A stretch of 64,000 nt of DNA from contig JACESI010000002.1 of NCBI GenBank assembly GCA_013911885.1, forward strand, positions 310,001 to 374,000. The letters are read 5' to 3'. Positions 29,442-41,287 of the stretch are shown here, piece after piece. This DNA is from Hyphomicrobiales bacterium (lineage in GTDB: Bacteria > Pseudomonadota > Alphaproteobacteria > Rhizobiales > JACESI01). The notes below the pieces were generated by a model. It was not told the DNA's origin and did not search any database. It saw only the letters and a program-made list of their open reading frames with translations. The number at the start of each line of letters is the position of its first letter. Within the stretch, counting starts at the first letter, position 1. A program made the translations under genes and the position numbers.

Positions 29442-29975
29442 CTACTTCTTCTTGCCTTCTTTGCGGAAGATTGTCTCGTCCGCATATTTGACACCCTTGC
29501 CTTTGTAAGGCTCTGGCGGGCGCCAACGGCGAATTTCCGACGCCACCTGACCCACCTGCTGCTTGTCGATGCCGGTGATCAGGATCTCGGTAGGCTTCGG
29601 CACGGCAACCTGAATGCCTTCCGGCACTTCATAGATCACGTCATGGCTGAAGCCGAGCGCGAGCTGGAGGTTTGTCCCCTGCATCGCTGCGCGATAACCG
29701 ACACCGTTGATCTCGAGGCGTTTCTCGAAACCTGTGGTGACGCCTGTCACGAGATTCTGGATCATTGTCCGCGACATTCCCCATTTCGCGCGCGCGTCCT
29801 GAGACTTGTCGCGCGGATCCACGGAAATGCCGTCCTCGGACATTTTCACCAACACTTCATCATTGACCACGAAGGAGAGTTCACCCTTCGGACCCTTTAC
29901 GGAGACGTTTTGACCGTCGATGGTTGCAGTCACGTTAGACGGAACGGCAACCGGTTTTTTCCCAATACGAGACAT
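29442..29975 (-). CDS. rplF: 50S ribosomal protein L6
   Basis: 177 aa. [19 protein letters not shown] at the start and the C-terminal [19 protein letters not shown] are diagnostic of L6, which binds near the factor site. 61 bases after rpsH, 9 bases before rplR. Confidence 0.98.
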   Translation of the reverse strand: MSRIGKKPVAVPSNVTATIDGQNVSVKGPKGELSFVVNDEVLVKMSEDGISVDPRDKSQDARAKWGMSRTMIQNLVTGVTTGFEKRLEINGVGYRAAMQGTNLQLALGFSHDVIYEVPEGIQVAVPKPTEILITGIDKQQVGQVASEIRRWRPPEPYKGKGVKYADETIFRKEGKKK

Positions 29976-30036
29976 CAGACTTCCTGCCTGTGGTTTCGTT
30001 TCAATTCAGCGATGTGTTTTCTCGTGCCCAAGATCA

Positions 30037-30435
30037 TCAGAAGATCTGGCAAAGAACTTCACCACCCACGTTTTCTTCCCGGGCGCGCGAATCCGACATC
30101 ACACCTTTTGGGGTGGACAGGATCGAGACGCCCAGACCATTCGAGACGGTCGGAATATTTTTTACCGACGCGTAGACACGACGACCGGGCTTTGAAATCC
30201 GCTTGATTTCGCGGATAACCGGCTTTCCTTCGTAGTATTTCAGCTCAATCGTTATTTCCGATTTGCCTTTTGCATATTCGGCTTCCGAAAAACCGCGAAT
30301 ATAGCCCTCCGATTGCAGAACCTGAAGAACGTTGGTTCTCAACCGCGATGCCGGCGTGACGACATTTGACTTGGAACGCATCTGCGCGTTGCGGATGCGT
30401 GTCAGCATATCGCCGAGAGGATCAGTCATGCTCAT
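30037..30435 (-). CDS. rpsH: 30S ribosomal protein S8
   Basis: 132 aa. Begins [18 protein letters not shown] and ends with the signature [21 protein letters not shown]8 binds the central 16S domain and in E. coli represses this operon. Confidence 0.98.
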   Translation of the reverse strand: MSMTDPLGDMLTRIRNAQMRSKSNVVTPASRLRTNVLQVLQSEGYIRGFSEAEYAKGKSEITIELKYYEGKPVIREIKRISKPGRRVYASVKNIPTVSNGLGVSILSTPKGVMSDSRAREENVGGEVLCQIF

Positions 30436-30447
30436 CTTATGTTCCCC

Positions 30448-30753
30448 TTACCAGCTCGATTTGACCATGCCCGGAACCTGGCCGAAATTGCCAAGCTCAC
30501 GGAGCGCGATGCGGGACATGCCCAGTTTGCGATAGTAGCCACGCGGCCGTCCCGAGACGTTGCAGCGGTTACGGATGCGGGTCTTCGAACCGTCACGTGG
30601 CATTTCCGCCAGTTTCAGGTGCAGCTTGAAACGCTCCTCGAAGGCAAGGCTTTCGTCTTTCAACTGAGCCTTGATCGCGGCGCGCTTGGATGCGAATTTA
30701 GCGACCGACTTGCGGCGACGCATATCTTTTTCAGTGGCGCTTTTCTTTGCCAT
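30448..30753 (-). CDS. rpsN: 30S ribosomal protein S14, zinc-free form
   Basis: 101 aa. [20 protein letters not shown] and [20 protein letters not shown] identify the long S14 type that lacks the four zinc-binding Cys (only one Cys is present). Between rplE and rpsH. Confidence 0.98.
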   Translation of the reverse strand: MAKKSATEKDMRRRKSVAKFASKRAAIKAQLKDESLAFEERFKLHLKLAEMPRDGSKTRIRNRCNVSGRPRGYYRKLGMSRIALRELGNFGQVPGMVKSSW

Positions 30754-30774
30754 GATCGTCTTTCCTCTCGTCGC

Positions 30775-31332
30775 CTATTTACGGAACGGGAAATTGAATT
30801 CAGCCAGAAGCCGGCGAGCTTCTTCATCGGTTCGCGCCGTGGTGCAAACCACGACATCCATGCCCCAGGTCTGGTCGATCTTGTCGTAATCGATCTCAGG
30901 GAACACGATATGCTCCTTGATGCCCATGGCATAATTGCCGCGACCGTCAAAGCTTTTCGGATTCAGACCGCGAAAGTCGCGAACGCGCGGCAGCGCGATC
31001 GTGATCAGGCGGTCGAGAAATTCGTACATGCGCGCCTTGCGCAGGGTGACTTTGCAGCCGAGCGGCATGTCTTCACGCACTTTGAAACCGGCAATCGACT
31101 TGCGCGCCTTCGTGATCACGGGCTGCTGACCGGCAATCAGCGCGAGGTCACCAAGGGCGGCACGCACTTTTTTCGAATCCGCTACAGCCTCGCCAACGCC
31201 CATATTGAGAACGATCTTCTCAATGCGTGGCACTTCCATCGGGTTCTTATACGAGAATTCTTCCGTCAGCTTGCCGCGGATGACATCGTCGTAAAGCGTT
31301 TTGAAACGCGGGGTGTAAGCTGCCTCAGCCAT
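30775..31332 (-). CDS. rplE: 50S ribosomal protein L5
   Basis: 185 aa. [31 protein letters not shown] and [15 protein letters not shown] are L5 signatures. L5 binds 5S rRNA and contacts S13. Its ATG overlaps the end of rplX by 8 bases. Confidence 0.98.
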   Translation of the reverse strand: MAEAAYTPRFKTLYDDVIRGKLTEEFSYKNPMEVPRIEKIVLNMGVGEAVADSKKVRAALGDLALIAGQQPVITKARKSIAGFKVREDMPLGCKVTLRKARMYEFLDRLITIALPRVRDFRGLNPKSFDGRGNYAMGIKEHIVFPEIDYDKIDQTWGMDVVVCTTARTDEEARRLLAEFNFPFRK

Positions 31333-31642
31333 CGATCACTTCTCCTGAGCGTTTCGCAACGCGCACTTTTTTACCGTCATCCGCAATCTTGAAGCCGACG
31401 CGGGTCGGCTTGCCGTCTTTCGGATCCTCGATTGCAAGGTTGGAAAGCTGGATCGGCGCTGACTTCGCGATGATGCCACCTTCGTTTCCGGCCGTCTGTT
31501 TCTGGTGGCGACGGACAGTGTTCACGCCATCGACGACAGCACGCCCCTCGTCCGGCATGACCTTCGCGATCACGCCTTTGCGGCCCTTGTCTTTTCCGGC
31601 GATCACGATGACCCGGTCGCCTTTTTTCAGCTTCGCTGCCAT
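31325..31642 (-). CDS. rplX: 50S ribosomal protein L24
   Basis: 105 aa with an N-terminal KOW motif ([18 protein letters not shown]). L24 initiates 50S assembly. Overlaps rplE at its 3' end. Confidence 0.98.
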   Translation of the reverse strand: MAAKLKKGDRVIVIAGKDKGRKGVIAKVMPDEGRAVVDGVNTVRRHQKQTAGNEGGIIAKSAPIQLSNLAIEDPKDGKPTRVGFKIADDGKKVRVAKRSGEVIDG

Positions 31643-31652
31643 GGTTTTCCCC

Positions 31653-32021
31653 TTAGAGAACTTCTGGCGCGAGCGAGATGATCTTCATGTGGTTACGGTT
31701 GCGCAGTTCACGCGGCACCGGACCGAAGATACGAGTCCCGATCGGCTCTTGGTTGTTGTTCAGAATGACGGCAGCATTGCCATCAAACCGGATGATACTG
31801 CCGTCTGGACGGCGGATGTCTTTCTTGGTGCGGACGACAACCGCCTTGCGGACGTCGCCTTTCTTGACGCGACCGCGCGGGATTGCTTCCTTCACCGACA
31901 CCACGATGATGTCGCCGACAGAGGCATATTTCCGCTTCGAGCCGCCAAGTACTTTGATGCACTGAACACGGCGGGCGCCGGAATTGTCCGCGACATCCAA
32001 GTTTGTTTGCATCTGAATCAT
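31653..32021 (-). CDS. rplN: 50S ribosomal protein L14
   Basis: 122 aa, [20 protein letters not shown] and the C-terminal [19 protein letters not shown] are typical of L14, which forms an intersubunit bridge. Between rpsQ and rplX. Confidence 0.98.
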   Translation of the reverse strand: MIQMQTNLDVADNSGARRVQCIKVLGGSKRKYASVGDIIVVSVKEAIPRGRVKKGDVRKAVVVRTKKDIRRPDGSIIRFDGNAAVILNNNQEPIGTRIFGPVPRELRNRNHMKIISLAPEVL

Positions 32022-32087
32022 GAGCTTGCGCCTATTTTGATAGTGTTGATGACCAAATGGTCGGGCTGTTCAATGTTCAAGCTGTCG

Positions 32088-32351
32088 TCACGCCTGATCA
32101 GATTTCGAAAGTGCCTGACTGCGTTCAGCCAGAACCGTCCAGCGTTTATTCTTCGAGATCGGCCGACATTCCTCAATCAGCACCTGATCACCGGTCTTGA
32201 AGTGATTGTCTGCATCATGAGCCTGATAGTTCTTCGAGCGACGAACAACCTTTCCGAAAAGCGGGTGGTTGAAGCGGCGTTCCACTTTCACCACGATCGT
32301 TTTGTCGGTCTTGTCAGACACCACAGTGCCTTGAAGGATGCGCTTTGGCAT
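32088..32351 (-). CDS. rpsQ: 30S ribosomal protein S17
   Basis: 87 aa, [20 protein letters not shown] and [18 protein letters not shown] are S17 signatures. A 5'-domain 16S rRNA binder. 14 bases after rpmC. Confidence 0.97.
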   Translation of the reverse strand: MPKRILQGTVVSDKTDKTIVVKVERRFNHPLFGKVVRRSKNYQAHDADNHFKTGDQVLIEECRPISKNKRWTVLAERSQALSKSDQA

Positions 32352-32365
32352 GTTGTTGCCTACCC

Positions 32366-32566
32366 TTAAGCGTTGCTTGCTGCGCGTTTTTCGGCAGCAA
32401 TTGTCAAGATTTTCGCGATATCGCGGCGAACCGCGCGAACACGCGAGGTGTTTTCCATCTGACCGGACGCCCGCTGAAAACGCAGGTTGAACTGCTCTTT
32501 CTTCAGGCCGAGGAGCTGATCTTCAAGCTCATCCAGTGTCTTCGTTCTCAAATCTGCGGCTTTCAT
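32366..32566 (-). CDS. rpmC: 50S ribosomal protein L29
   Basis: 66 aa from the ATG at 32566 ([18 protein letters not shown]). An upstream start at 32602 would run into rpl[20 protein letters not shown] is the L29 signature. L29 lies at the peptide exit and helps dock SRP and trigger factor. Confidence 0.97.
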   Translation of the reverse strand: MKAADLRTKTLDELEDQLLGLKKEQFNLRFQRASGQMENTSRVRAVRRDIAKILTIAAEKRAASNA

Positions 32567-32579
32567 CGCATTCAATCCT

Positions 32580-32993
32580 TTAGTCCGGGATGCGCTGAAC
32601 AAAGCGCGTCTTGATCGGAAGCTTCATGGCAGCAAGGCGCAAGGCTTCGCGCGCTACTGTCTCGGGAACGCCGTCCATTTCGAACATGACACGGCCGGGT
32701 TTGACGCGGGCTGCCCAGAAATCAGGCGAGCCCTTGCCTTTACCCATGCGCACTTCGGTTGGCTTCGACGAAACCGGCACATCCGGAAAAATACGGATCC
32801 AAACACGGCCCGCACGTTTCATATGGCGCGTCATGGCGCGGCGAGCGGCTTCGATCTGGCGCGCTGTGATACGTTCCGGCTCCAGAGCCTTCAGGCCAAA
32901 CGCACCAAAATTGAGGTCTGTGCCCCCTTTGGCAGCGCCGTGGATGCGGCCCTTGTGCATCTTGCGAAACTTTGTGCGCTTTGGCTGCAGCAT
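32580..32993 (-). CDS. rplP: 50S ribosomal protein L16
   Basis: 137 aa. [19 protein letters not shown] and [19 protein letters not shown] are L16 signatures. L16 organises the A-site tRNA region. Confidence 0.98.
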   Translation of the reverse strand: MLQPKRTKFRKMHKGRIHGAAKGGTDLNFGAFGLKALEPERITARQIEAARRAMTRHMKRAGRVWIRIFPDVPVSSKPTEVRMGKGKGSPDFWAARVKPGRVMFEMDGVPETVAREALRLAAMKLPIKTRFVQRIPD

Positions 32994-33024
32994 TGTTTCA
33001 GTTCCCTATCAATCGTGTTCTGTA

Positions 33025-33798
33025 CTAACGCGCGTCGCGGTCGCGATCACGACCACCGTCGCGGTCACGGCCACCTTCGCGGTCACGGCCACCTTCGCGA
33101 CGCCGACCGGCACCACTTGGCGGACCATCATTGCTTTCAAGCGCGCGGGTCTCGGAAGCGGACGGATCGTGCTCAAGGATTTCACCCTTGAAAATCCATA
33201 CCTTGATCCCGATGATGCCATAGGCCGTCAAACCTTCCGCGACGCCATAATCAATATCAGCACGCAGGGTGTGAAGCGGCACGCGGCCCTCGCGATACCA
33301 TTCGATACGCGCAATCTCGGCACCGCCAAGACGGCCACCAACATTGATGCGGATACCGAGGGCACCCATGCGCATCGCGTTCTGGACGGAACGTTTCATC
33401 GCACGGCGGAAAGCGACACGGCGCTCAAGCTGCTGGGCGATCGACTGCGCGACCAGGGTTGCATCGAGTTCGGGCTTGCGCACTTCAATGATGTTGATGT
33501 GCACTTCCGAGTTGGTGAGTTCTGCAACCTTGCTGCGGATTTTTTCGATATCGGCGCCTTTTTTGCCGATGACGATGCCAGGACGCGCCGAGTGGATCGA
33601 AACGCGGCACTTCTTGTGCGGACGCTCGATGACGACCTTTGAGATCGCAGCCTGTTTCAGTTCTTTCATCAGCATGGCGCGTATCTTCAGGTCTTCCTGA
33701 AGCAGACGGCCATAATCGCCCTTGTCGGCGAACCAGCGGCTGTCCCAGGTCCGGTTGATACCCAGACGCAGACCGATCGGGTTGACTTTCTGACCCAT
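33025..33798 (-). CDS. rpsC: 30S ribosomal protein S3 with repetitive RDG-rich tail
   Basis: 257 aa; E. coli S3 has 233. The core [20 protein letters not shown], the KH domain [15 protein letters not shown] and the C-terminal [19 protein letters not shown] are standard for this mRNA-entry protein. The last 30 or so residues are a tail of [12 protein letters not shown] repeats encoded by 18-bp tandem repeats. Its ATG overlaps the rplV stop by one base. Confidence 0.98.
   Translation of the reverse strand: MGQKVNPIGLRLGINRTWDSRWFADKGDYGRLLQEDLKIRAMLMKELKQAAISKVVIERPHKKCRVSIHSARPGIVIGKKGADIEKIRSKVAELTNSEVHINIIEVRKPELDATLVAQSIAQQLERRVAFRRAMKRSVQNAMRMGALGIRINVGGRLGGAEIARIEWYREGRVPLHTLRADIDYGVAEGLTAYGIIGIKVWIFKGEILEHDPSASETRALESNDGPPSGAGRRREGGRDREGGRDRDGGRDRDRDAR
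33051..33104 (-). repeat. 18-bp tandem repeats in the 3' end of rpsC
   Basis: On the plus strand three 18-base units start at 33051 (GACCACCGTCGCGGTCAC), 33069 (GGCCACCTTCGCGGTCAC) and 33087. The first two differ at three bases and the third diverges at its end. They encode the [12 protein letters not shown] repeats of the S3 tail. Confidence 0.88.
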
Positions 33799-34178
33799 TA
33801 TGCGGCCTCCTCAACTTCGCGCACGACGATGGTCAGATGCGAGAACGGTTTCAAAATGCGGGCTCCGCGGCCACGAGCACGGGCGCGGAAACGTTTCATG
33901 ACCATGGCCTTGCCGACATAGGCTTCGGCGACAACCAGATTGTCGACATCGAGCTGATGGTTGTTCTCGGCATTCGCAATCGCGCTTTCGAGTGTCTTCT
34001 TGACATCGCCTGCAATGCGCTTTGTCGAAAAAGTCAGGTCGGCGAGCGCGGCGGCTGCCTTTTTTCCGCGAATGAGCTGAGCGACCAGGTTCAGCTTCTG
34101 AGGGCTGACCCGGATCATCTTGTTCATTGCGCGCGCTTCGTTATCGGCCAATCGACGGCCGGCTTTTGCCTTGCCCAT
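33798..34178 (-). CDS. rplV: 50S ribosomal protein L22
   Basis: 126 aa. [20 protein letters not shown] and the C-terminal [19 protein letters not shown] are L22 signatures. Its beta-hairpin lines the peptide exit tunnel. Between rpsS and rpsC. Confidence 0.98.
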   Translation of the reverse strand: MGKAKAGRRLADNEARAMNKMIRVSPQKLNLVAQLIRGKKAAAALADLTFSTKRIAGDVKKTLESAIANAENNHQLDVDNLVVAEAYVGKAMVMKRFRARARGRGARILKPFSHLTIVVREVEEAA

Positions 34179-34180
34179 CG

Positions 34181-34459
34181 TTACTTCCTCTTCGCTTTCT
34201 TGTCCGCACCGTGACCGTAATAGGTCCGGGTCGGCGAAAACTCACCAAACTTGTGGCCCACCATGTCTTCCGACACGAGAACGGGCACATGTTTCTGTCC
34301 GTTGTGAACGCCGAAGCTCAGACCCACAAACTGTGGCAGGATCGTCGAACGACGGCTCCAGGTCTTGATCACTTCATTGCGTCCGCTTTCGCGAACCTTG
34401 CCTGCTTTTTTAAGCAGGTAACCGTCCACAAAGGGACCTTTCCAAACTGAACGAGCCAC
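34181..34459 (-). CDS. rpsS: 30S ribosomal protein S19
   Basis: 92 aa. [18 protein letters not shown] and the C-terminal [22 protein letters not shown] ending (here [14 protein letters not shown]) identify S19 in the 30S head. Two bases before rplV. Confidence 0.98.
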   Translation of the reverse strand: MARSVWKGPFVDGYLLKKAGKVRESGRNEVIKTWSRRSTILPQFVGLSFGVHNGQKHVPVLVSEDMVGHKFGEFSPTRTYYGHGADKKAKRK

Positions 34460-34471
34460 GGGTCCCGTCTC

Positions 34472-35311
34472 CTATCGTTTGTTCTTGCGCTGATGACGTG
34501 AGCGCACGATGAATTTATCTGTTGCAACATTCGACCGCGTCCGCTTGCCCTTGGTCGGCTTGCCCCAAGGTGTAACCGGGTGGCGACCACCGGAGGTGCG
34601 GCCTTCGCCGCCGCCGTGCGGGTGATCGACCGGGTTCATCGCGACACCGCGAACCGAAGGACGTTTGCCGAGCCAGCGGTTGCGGCCAGCCTTGCCGAGA
34701 TTGGTATTCGAATTGTCCGGGTTTGAGACCGCGCCGATTGTGGCAAGGCATGAGCCGTGGACGAGGCGCGTTTCACCCGAGTTGAGACGGATGATTGCAT
34801 AACCCTGGTCACGACCGACATACTGAACATAGGTGCCGGCGGAGCGAGCAAGCTGGCCGCCCTTGCCCGGTTTCAGTTCGACATTGTGAACAATGGATCC
34901 CACAGGCATTGCCTGAAGCGGCATGGTGTTGCCCGGCTTGATGTCAGCCGACTTCGAAGAAATCACACTGTCGCCAACCGCGAGGCGCTGCGGTGCCAGA
35001 ATATAGGAAAGCTCGCCGTCCTCATATTTGATGAGAGCAATGAATGCCGTGCGGTTCGGATCATATTCGAGCCGTTCAACGACAGCCGCCATATCAAATT
35101 TGTTGCGCTTGAAGTCGATCAGACGATAGGCGCGCTTGTGGCCACCGCCACGGCGACGCGCTGTCACACGGCCAGCATTGTTGCGACCGCCCGATTTCGT
35201 CAGGCCCTCGGTCAAGGCCTTGACCGGTTTCCCCTTGTAGAGGCTCGAACGATCCACCAGCACCAGCTGGCGCTGGCCGGGTGTGTTCGGTTTGAAGGAT
35301 TTCAATGCCAT
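34472..35311 (-). CDS. rplB: 50S ribosomal protein L2
   Basis: 279 aa. [20 protein letters not shown] and the highly conserved [20 protein letters not shown] segment (as [15 protein letters not shown]) identify L2, essential near the peptidyl transferase centre. Confidence 0.99.
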   Translation of the reverse strand: MALKSFKPNTPGQRQLVLVDRSSLYKGKPVKALTEGLTKSGGRNNAGRVTARRRGGGHKRAYRLIDFKRNKFDMAAVVERLEYDPNRTAFIALIKYEDGELSYILAPQRLAVGDSVISSKSADIKPGNTMPLQAMPVGSIVHNVELKPGKGGQLARSAGTYVQYVGRDQGYAIIRLNSGETRLVHGSCLATIGAVSNPDNSNTNLGKAGRNRWLGKRPSVRGVAMNPVDHPHGGGEGRTSGGRHPVTPWGKPTKGKRTRSNVATDKFIVRSRHQRKNKR

Positions 35312-35328
35312 CTTAAATCTCTCACCCC

Positions 35329-35622
35329 TTAAAGGCCGGTCGTCACGTCGATTGTGCTGCCTTCTTGAAGCGTCACAATTGCTTTTTTAACGTCGCTCTG
35401 TTTGCCAGCCACGCCGCGGAACCGTTTCACCTTGCCCTTGCGGGTCAGGGTGTTCACGGCTTTCACCTTCACGGAAAACAGCGCCTCAATGGCTTTCTTG
35501 ATTTCCGGCTTTGTTGCTTTCGCCGCCACGTTGAAAACAACCTTGTTGTTTTCAGAAGCCATGGTCGCCTTCTCGGTGATGACCGGCGAGCGAATGATGT
35601 CATAGTGCGAAAGGTTGATCAT
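35329..35622 (-). CDS. rplW: 50S ribosomal protein L23
   Basis: 97 aa. [18 protein letters not shown] and [15 protein letters not shown] are L23 signatures. Docking site for trigger factor and SRP at the tunnel exit. The start overlaps the rplD stop by 4 bases. Confidence 0.98.
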   Translation of the reverse strand: MINLSHYDIIRSPVITEKATMASENNKVVFNVAAKATKPEIKKAIEALFSVKVKAVNTLTRKGKVKRFRGVAGKQSDVKKAIVTLQEGSTIDVTTGL

Positions 35623-36236
35623 TTGAATCGCTCCTCGAGTGCATCGACAGCCGCCTTTGTCAGGACCAGCGTCTCGCGCCGCAGAATGTCGTAAACGTTG
35701 ATGCCCTGCACCGGCAACACATCCAGATTGGGAATGTTGCGGCTTGCAAGCGCGAAGTTCGCATCGAGTTCAGCGCCGCCAATCACGAGGGCATTGGAAA
35801 GCCCGAGCTTGCCGAGCAAAAGCTTCAGCGACTTGGTTTTGCCGTCCGATTTTGCCTCATCCACGATCATGATCTGATCGGCTTTCGCTTTCGCGGAAAG
35901 CGCATGACGCAGCGCAAGCGCGCGGATTTTCTTCGGCAGGTCATGGGCGTGATCGCGCACAACCGGACCGAAGGCCTTGCCGCCGCCACGGAACTGCGGT
36001 GCCTTGCGATCGCCGTGACGGGCGCCGCCGGAACCCTTCTGGCGGACGAATTTCTTGCCCGTGGCGGTAAGCTCGGCGCGTGTTTTCGCACTGTGGGTAC
36101 CGGCCCGGCGTTTGGCGAGCTGATAGCGCACCATGCGCGCAAGGATATCCTCACGTGGCTCAAGACCATAAACGGCATCTGACAGGACGATCTTTCCCGC
36201 CGCTTCGCCTTCAAGTGTTTTGATTGAGAGTTCCAT
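35619..36236 (-). CDS. rplD: 50S ribosomal protein L4
   Basis: 205 aa. The L4 loop region [20 protein letters not shown] is clear. L4 lines the exit tunnel and in E. coli represses the S10 operon. Overlaps rplC by one base and rplW by four. Confidence 0.98.
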   Translation of the reverse strand: MELSIKTLEGEAAGKIVLSDAVYGLEPREDILARMVRYQLAKRRAGTHSAKTRAELTATGKKFVRQKGSGGARHGDRKAPQFRGGGKAFGPVVRDHAHDLPKKIRALALRHALSAKAKADQIMIVDEAKSDGKTKSLKLLLGKLGLSNALVIGGAELDANFALASRNIPNLDVLPVQGINVYDILRRETLVLTKAAVDALEERFK

Positions 36237-36961
36237 TATTCATTACCCTCATTTGCAACAGCGGCTGCAGACGCACCAGAAGCCCCAGAGGTACGGAAGG
36301 CACCCGGCAGAGGCGCGCCTTCCGGCAACGCGCGTTTCACCGCATCGCGTACCAGGATCCAGCCGCCTTTTGAGCCTGGAACAGCGCCCTTGATCATGAT
36401 CAGGCCGCGTTCAACATCGGTTTTCACCACTTCAACATTCTGGGTGGTCACACGCTCGGCGCCCATATGGCCAGCCATCTTCTTTCCCTTGAAGACTTTG
36501 CCGGGATCCTGACACTGCCCCGTCGAACCATGGGCACGGTGCGATACCGACACACCGTGGGAGGCGCGCATACCGCTGAAATTGTGCCGCTTCATGGCGC
36601 CGGCAAAGCCTTTACCGATCGATGTTCCCGTTACATCAACGCGCTGACCATTGACAAAATGGTCCGCCGTGATTTCAGCGCCAATCTCGATGAGATTGTC
36701 AGCATCAACACGGAACTCCGCCACCTTGACCTTCGGCTCGACTTTAGCGACGGCAAAATGGCCGCGCAGCGCCTTTGGTGTATTCTTCACTTTACGAAAA
36801 CCCGAACCAAGCTGCAGAGCGGTATACCCATTCACATCCTGTGTGCGATGGGCAACGACCTGGCAGGTATCGAGCTTCAGAACGGTCACGGGAATGCCCT
36901 CACCTGCATCATTGTAGATGCGGGTCATTCCAACCTTCTGTGCAATCACTCCTGAACGCAT
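36236..36961 (-). CDS. rplC: 50S ribosomal protein L3
   Basis: 241 aa. [20 protein letters not shown] and the central [20 protein letters not shown] are L3 signatures (the Gln of the methylated GSTGQ segment is present). An Ala/Ser/Gly-rich C-terminal tail of about 25 residues is added. L3 starts 50S assembly. Confidence 0.98.
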   Translation of the reverse strand: MRSGVIAQKVGMTRIYNDAGEGIPVTVLKLDTCQVVAHRTQDVNGYTALQLGSGFRKVKNTPKALRGHFAVAKVEPKVKVAEFRVDADNLIEIGAEITADHFVNGQRVDVTGTSIGKGFAGAMKRHNFSGMRASHGVSVSHRAHGSTGQCQDPGKVFKGKKMAGHMGAERVTTQNVEVVKTDVERGLIMIKGAVPGSKGGWILVRDAVKRALPEGAPLPGAFRTSGASGASAAAVANEGNE

Positions 36962-36998
36962 GGCGTCCTCTTCTTTTTCTTCCAGAAGCCGAATGGCC

Positions 36999-37307
36999 CT
37001 AGAGTTTGATCTCTACGTCTACACCGGCTGCAAGGTCGAGCTTCATGAGCGCGTCCACTGTCTGCGGTGTCGGTTCAACAATGTCCAAAAGCCGTTTATG
37101 CGTGCGCATTTCAAACTGCTCGCGGCTTTTCTTGTCGATATGCGGTGAGCGGTTCACCGTAAATTTCTCGATGCGCGTCGGCAGCGGGATAGGACCGCGA
37201 ACCTGGGCGCCCGTGCGCTTTGCCGTATTCACAATCTCAAGCGTCGACGCATCAAGAATGCGATGATCGAACGCCTTGAGACGGATGCGAATGTTTTGAC
37301 CGTTCAT
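36999..37307 (-). CDS. rpsJ: 30S ribosomal protein S10
   Basis: 102 aa from the ATG at 37307 ([19 protein letters not shown]). A start five codons earlier is not conserved. [20 protein letters not shown] is the S10 signature. S10 also pairs with NusB in antitermination. First gene of the S10 segment, with its own promoter 25 bases upstream. Confidence 0.98.
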   Translation of the reverse strand: MNGQNIRIRLKAFDHRILDASTLEIVNTAKRTGAQVRGPIPLPTRIEKFTVNRSPHIDKKSREQFEMRTHKRLLDIVEPTPQTVDALMKLDLAAGVDVEIKL

Positions 37308-37332
37308 AAACTTCGTCCCCAAGGGATGCGTT

Positions 37333-37362
37333 TCATAAGATTGACCATCAAAGGCCGGTCAA
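37333..37362 (-). promoter_or_regulatory. promoter of the S10 segment with internal dyad
   Basis: On the minus strand TTGACC (37357-37362) lies 18 bases from TTATGA (37333-37338), about 25 bases before rpsJ and after the tuf terminator. The spacer contains GGTCAA (37341-37346), which forms an inverted repeat with the -35, so the promoter overlaps a dyad. Confidence 0.55.
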
Positions 37363-37396
37363 CCAGCTTGTTATAAAATCGTCACACAGGAAGGTG

Positions 37397-37434
37397 TGAA
37401 AAGGGCGGGCAACCAGACGACTGCCCGCCCCCTT
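37397..37434 (-). terminator. terminator after tuf
   Basis: A perfect 9-bp GC-rich inverted repeat (GGGCGGGCA at 37403-37411 and TGCCCGCCC at 37422-37430), loop of 10, followed on the minus strand by TTTT. It lies 11 bases after the tuf stop and ends the str segment. A small TCACAC/GTGTGA hairpin (37382-37399) lies just downstream. Confidence 0.88.
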
Positions 37435-37440
37435 AGAATA

Positions 37441-38616
37441 CTACTTAATGATCGAAGCAACCACGCCCGCGCCAACGGTGCGGCCACCTTCGCGGATCGC
37501 GAAACGCAGACCGTCTTCCATCGCGATTGGAACGATCAGCTCGACTTGAACCGAAACATTGTCACCAGGCATAACCATTTCAGTGCCTTCTGGCAGCGAA
37601 ACCACGCCGGTCACGTCGGTTGTGCGGAAGTAGAACTGCGGGCGATAATTGGTGAAGAATGGTGTGTGGCGACCGCCCTCTTCCTTGGTGAGGATATAAG
37701 CCTCAGCCTTGAAAACAGTGTGCGGCGTGACCGACCCTGGCTTGCAGAGAATCTGACCACGCTCGACCTGTTCGCGGTCGATACCACGGATCAGCGCGCC
37801 GATATTGTCGCCTGCCTGACCCTGATCAAGCAGTTTGCGGAACATTTCAACACCAGTGCAGGTCGTCTTCTGTGTTGCGCGAACGCCCACGATCTCGACT
37901 TCTTCGCCGACCTTGACGATACCGCGCTCAACGCGACCGGTCACAACCGTACCGCGACCGGAAATCGAGAACACGTCCTCGATCGGCATCAGGAAAGGCT
38001 GGTCGATCGGACGCGCTGGCGTCGGGATATATTCATCAACGGCGGCCATCAGTTCACGGATCGCTTTTTCGCCGATTTCAGGATTGGTGCCGTTCATTGC
38101 ATGGAGCGCCGAACCTTTGACGATCGGAAGATCATCGCCCGGGAAATCATAAGACGAAAGAAGCTCGCGCACTTCCATATCGACGAGTTCGAGAAGCTCT
38201 TCGTCATCAACCTGGTCAACCTTGTTGAGGAAAACGACGAGGGCAGGAACGCCAACCTGACGGGCAAGCAGGATATGCTCGCGGGTCTGTGGCATCGGGC
38301 CGTCGGCAGCCGAACAAACAAGGATAGCGCCATCCATCTGGGCAGCACCGGTAATCATGTTTTTCACATAGTCGGCGTGGCCAGGGCAATCAACGTGCGC
38401 GTAGTGACGGGCTGCCGTTTCGTATTCAACATGGGCTGTTGAAATGGTGATGCCACGGGCACGCTCTTCCGGCGCGCCATCAATTTGATCATAGGGCTTG
38501 AATTCACCGAAATATTTCGTGATCGCAGCCGTCAGAGTGGTTTTACCATGGTCAACGTGGCCGATTGTGCCGATATTGACGTGGGGCTTGTTACGCTGAA
38601 ATTTCTCTTTTGCCAT
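37441..38616 (-). CDS. tuf: translation elongation factor Tu
   Basis: GTPase delivering aminoacyl-tRNA to the ribosome, 391 aa from the ATG at 38616 ([20 protein letters not shown]). G1 is [11 protein letters not shown]3 [13 protein letters not shown]4 [10 protein letters not shown]. The reading frame extends 20 codons upstream but without homology. Only one tuf copy is in the window. Confidence 0.99.
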   Translation of the reverse strand: MAKEKFQRNKPHVNIGTIGHVDHGKTTLTAAITKYFGEFKPYDQIDGAPEERARGITISTAHVEYETAARHYAHVDCPGHADYVKNMITGAAQMDGAILVCSAADGPMPQTREHILLARQVGVPALVVFLNKVDQVDDEELLELVDMEVRELLSSYDFPGDDLPIVKGSALHAMNGTNPEIGEKAIRELMAAVDEYIPTPARPIDQPFLMPIEDVFSISGRGTVVTGRVERGIVKVGEEVEIVGVRATQKTTCTGVEMFRKLLDQGQAGDNIGALIRGIDREQVERGQILCKPGSVTPHTVFKAEAYILTKEEGGRHTPFFTNYRPQFYFRTTDVTGVVSLPEGTEMVMPGDNVSVQVELIVPIAMEDGLRFAIREGGRTVGAGVVASIIK

Positions 38617-38675
38617 CAGAACTCTCCGTTCTCTCTCATTGTGATGACCTAGCGGTCGTCTTCGGATAAAGGCCA

Positions 38676-40763
38676 CTAGGCCAATTTCGACTGAATCTCC
38701 TGGGCGAGTGCCGTCGGCACCTGCTCATAGTGATCAAACTGCATTGTATACTGCGCGCGCCCCTGAGACATCGAGCGCAGCGTGTTGATATAGCCAAACA
38801 TGTTGGCAAGCGGCACCATGGCTTCGATAACATTGGCGTTGCCGCGAACGTCCTGACCCTGAACCTGTCCACGCCGTGACGTGAGGTCGCCGATAATCGA
38901 ACCGGTATATTCCTCAGGCGATACGACTTCAACACTCATGATCGGCTCGAGAAGAACCGCACCAAGATTGTTCTTGTTCTCGCGGAAGCAGGCTCGTGCC
39001 GCAATTTCAAAGGCAAGAACGCTCGAGTCGACGTCGTGGTAGGAGCCATCGTAAAGGGTCGCCTTGACGCCAAGCATCGGGAAGCCAGCAACCGGGCCGG
39101 CATTCATGACGCTTTCGATACCCTTCTGAACGCCCGGGATATATTCCTTCGGCACCGAACCGCCAACGATCTTGCTCTCAAAGGCAAAATCCTCGCCATC
39201 CGGGTTTGGTTCGAAAATGATCTTGACGCGCGCGAACTGGCCCGAGCCACCCGACTGTTTCTTGTGGGTGTAGTCGGCGTCAAACTTGCGCGTGATCGTC
39301 TCGCGATAAGCAACCTGCGGCGCGCCGATATTCGCTTCCACCTTGAATTCACGCTTCAGGCGATCAACCAGAATGTCGAGATGCAGCTCACCCATGCCCG
39401 CCATGATCGTCTGACCGGATTCAAAATCGGTCTTGACGCGGAAGGATGGATCCTCGGCCGCGAGACGGTTGAGCGCGAGACCCATTTTCTCCTGGTCGGC
39501 TTTGGTTTTCGGCTCAATCGCAATCTCGATGACAGGCTCTGGAAATTCCATGCGTTCAAGAATGACAGGCTTCGAGGGATCGCACAGCGTGTCGCCAGTC
39601 GTCGTGTCTTTCAGACCCACAACAGCAACGATATCGCCGGCAAAGGCTTCCTTGATCTCTTCGCGCTCAATCGCATGCATCAACAACATGCGACCGATAC
39701 GCTCTTTCTTGTCCTTCACCGTGTTGGTGACGTTCAAACCTGCCGTCAGAACGCCGGAATAGATGCGGCAGAAAGTGAGCGAGCCATACTGGTCGTCCAT
39801 CAGCTTGAAAGCAAGCATCGAAAGCGGCTCGCTGTCATCGGCATGGCGGTCCATGTCGGAACCGTCTTTCGGGTTGATGCCCTTGATCGCCGGAATGTCG
39901 ACTGGCGAGGGAAGAAAATCAACAACAGCATCAAGAAGTGGCTGTACACCTTTGTTTTTAAAGGCGGACCCGCAGAGGATGGGAACGAAGATATTGGCAA
40001 CCGTGCCCTTGCGGATAAGCTTGCGCAGGGTGTCTGCGTCCGGCTCCACACCATCAAGATAGGCCTCCATTGCCGCTTCGTCCATCTCGACGGCGGTCTC
40101 GATCATCGATTCACGAAACTCTTTTGCCTTGTCGAGAAGGTCGGCCGGGATTTCAAGAACGTCCCATGATGCACCAAGGTCTTCACCCTGCCAGACGAGC
40201 GCCTTCATTTCGATAAGGTCGATCACGCCCTTGAGTTCGGTTTCGGCACCGATCGGAATTTGAACCGGAATGGCGGTGGCACCAAGGCGCTCACGGATCA
40301 TACGAACGCAGCGATAAAAATCGGCACCGGTCTTGTCCATCTTGTTGACAAAGACCATGCGGGGAACTTTGTATTTGTCCGCCTGGCGCCAGACGGTTTC
40401 AGTCTGCGGCTCAACACCGGCATTGGCATCGAGAAGGGCAACCGCACCATCGAGAACGCGCAGCGAACGCTCGACTTCAATCGTGAAGTCAACGTGGCCA
40501 GGTGTGTCGATGATATTGAAACGACGCTTCTTGCCGTCACGGCCCTTCCAGAATGTCGTTGTCGCGGCAGACGTGATCGTAATGCCGCGCTCCTGCTCCT
40601 GCGCCATCCAGTCCATCGTCGCTGCGCCATCATGCACTTCGCCGATCTTGTGGCTTTTGCCGGTATAATAAAGAATCCGCTCGGTCGTGGTCGTCTTGCC
40701 TGCATCGATGTGGGCCATGATGCCGAAGTTGCGGTAATCTTCGATTTTATATTCGCGTGCCAT
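38676..40763 (-). CDS. fusA: translation elongation factor G
   Basis: Translocation GTPase, 695 aa. G1 [16 protein letters not shown]3 [12 protein letters not shown] and G4 [11 protein letters not shown] are present and the domain V signature [18 protein letters not shown] lies near the C-terminus. Between rpsG and tuf, the str order. Confidence 0.99.
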   Translation of the reverse strand: MAREYKIEDYRNFGIMAHIDAGKTTTTERILYYTGKSHKIGEVHDGAATMDWMAQEQERGITITSAATTTFWKGRDGKKRRFNIIDTPGHVDFTIEVERSLRVLDGAVALLDANAGVEPQTETVWRQADKYKVPRMVFVNKMDKTGADFYRCVRMIRERLGATAIPVQIPIGAETELKGVIDLIEMKALVWQGEDLGASWDVLEIPADLLDKAKEFRESMIETAVEMDEAAMEAYLDGVEPDADTLRKLIRKGTVANIFVPILCGSAFKNKGVQPLLDAVVDFLPSPVDIPAIKGINPKDGSDMDRHADDSEPLSMLAFKLMDDQYGSLTFCRIYSGVLTAGLNVTNTVKDKKERIGRMLLMHAIEREEIKEAFAGDIVAVVGLKDTTTGDTLCDPSKPVILERMEFPEPVIEIAIEPKTKADQEKMGLALNRLAAEDPSFRVKTDFESGQTIMAGMGELHLDILVDRLKREFKVEANIGAPQVAYRETITRKFDADYTHKKQSGGSGQFARVKIIFEPNPDGEDFAFESKIVGGSVPKEYIPGVQKGIESVMNAGPVAGFPMLGVKATLYDGSYHDVDSSVLAFEIAARACFRENKNNLGAVLLEPIMSVEVVSPEEYTGSIIGDLTSRRGQVQGQDVRGNANVIEAMVPLANMFGYINTLRSMSQGRAQYTMQFDHYEQVPTALAQEIQSKLA

Positions 40764-40805
40764 TTCTTGAGCTTCCAGATCTGGGAGTTGATACCGAAGT
40801 CGGAT

Positions 40806-41279
<474 letters not shown>

Positions 41280-41287
41280 CTACTCTC

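Noticed and set aside
32611..33642. 343-codon plus-strand frame over rplP and rpsC
   Set aside because: Antisense to two ribosomal protein genes. No family features.
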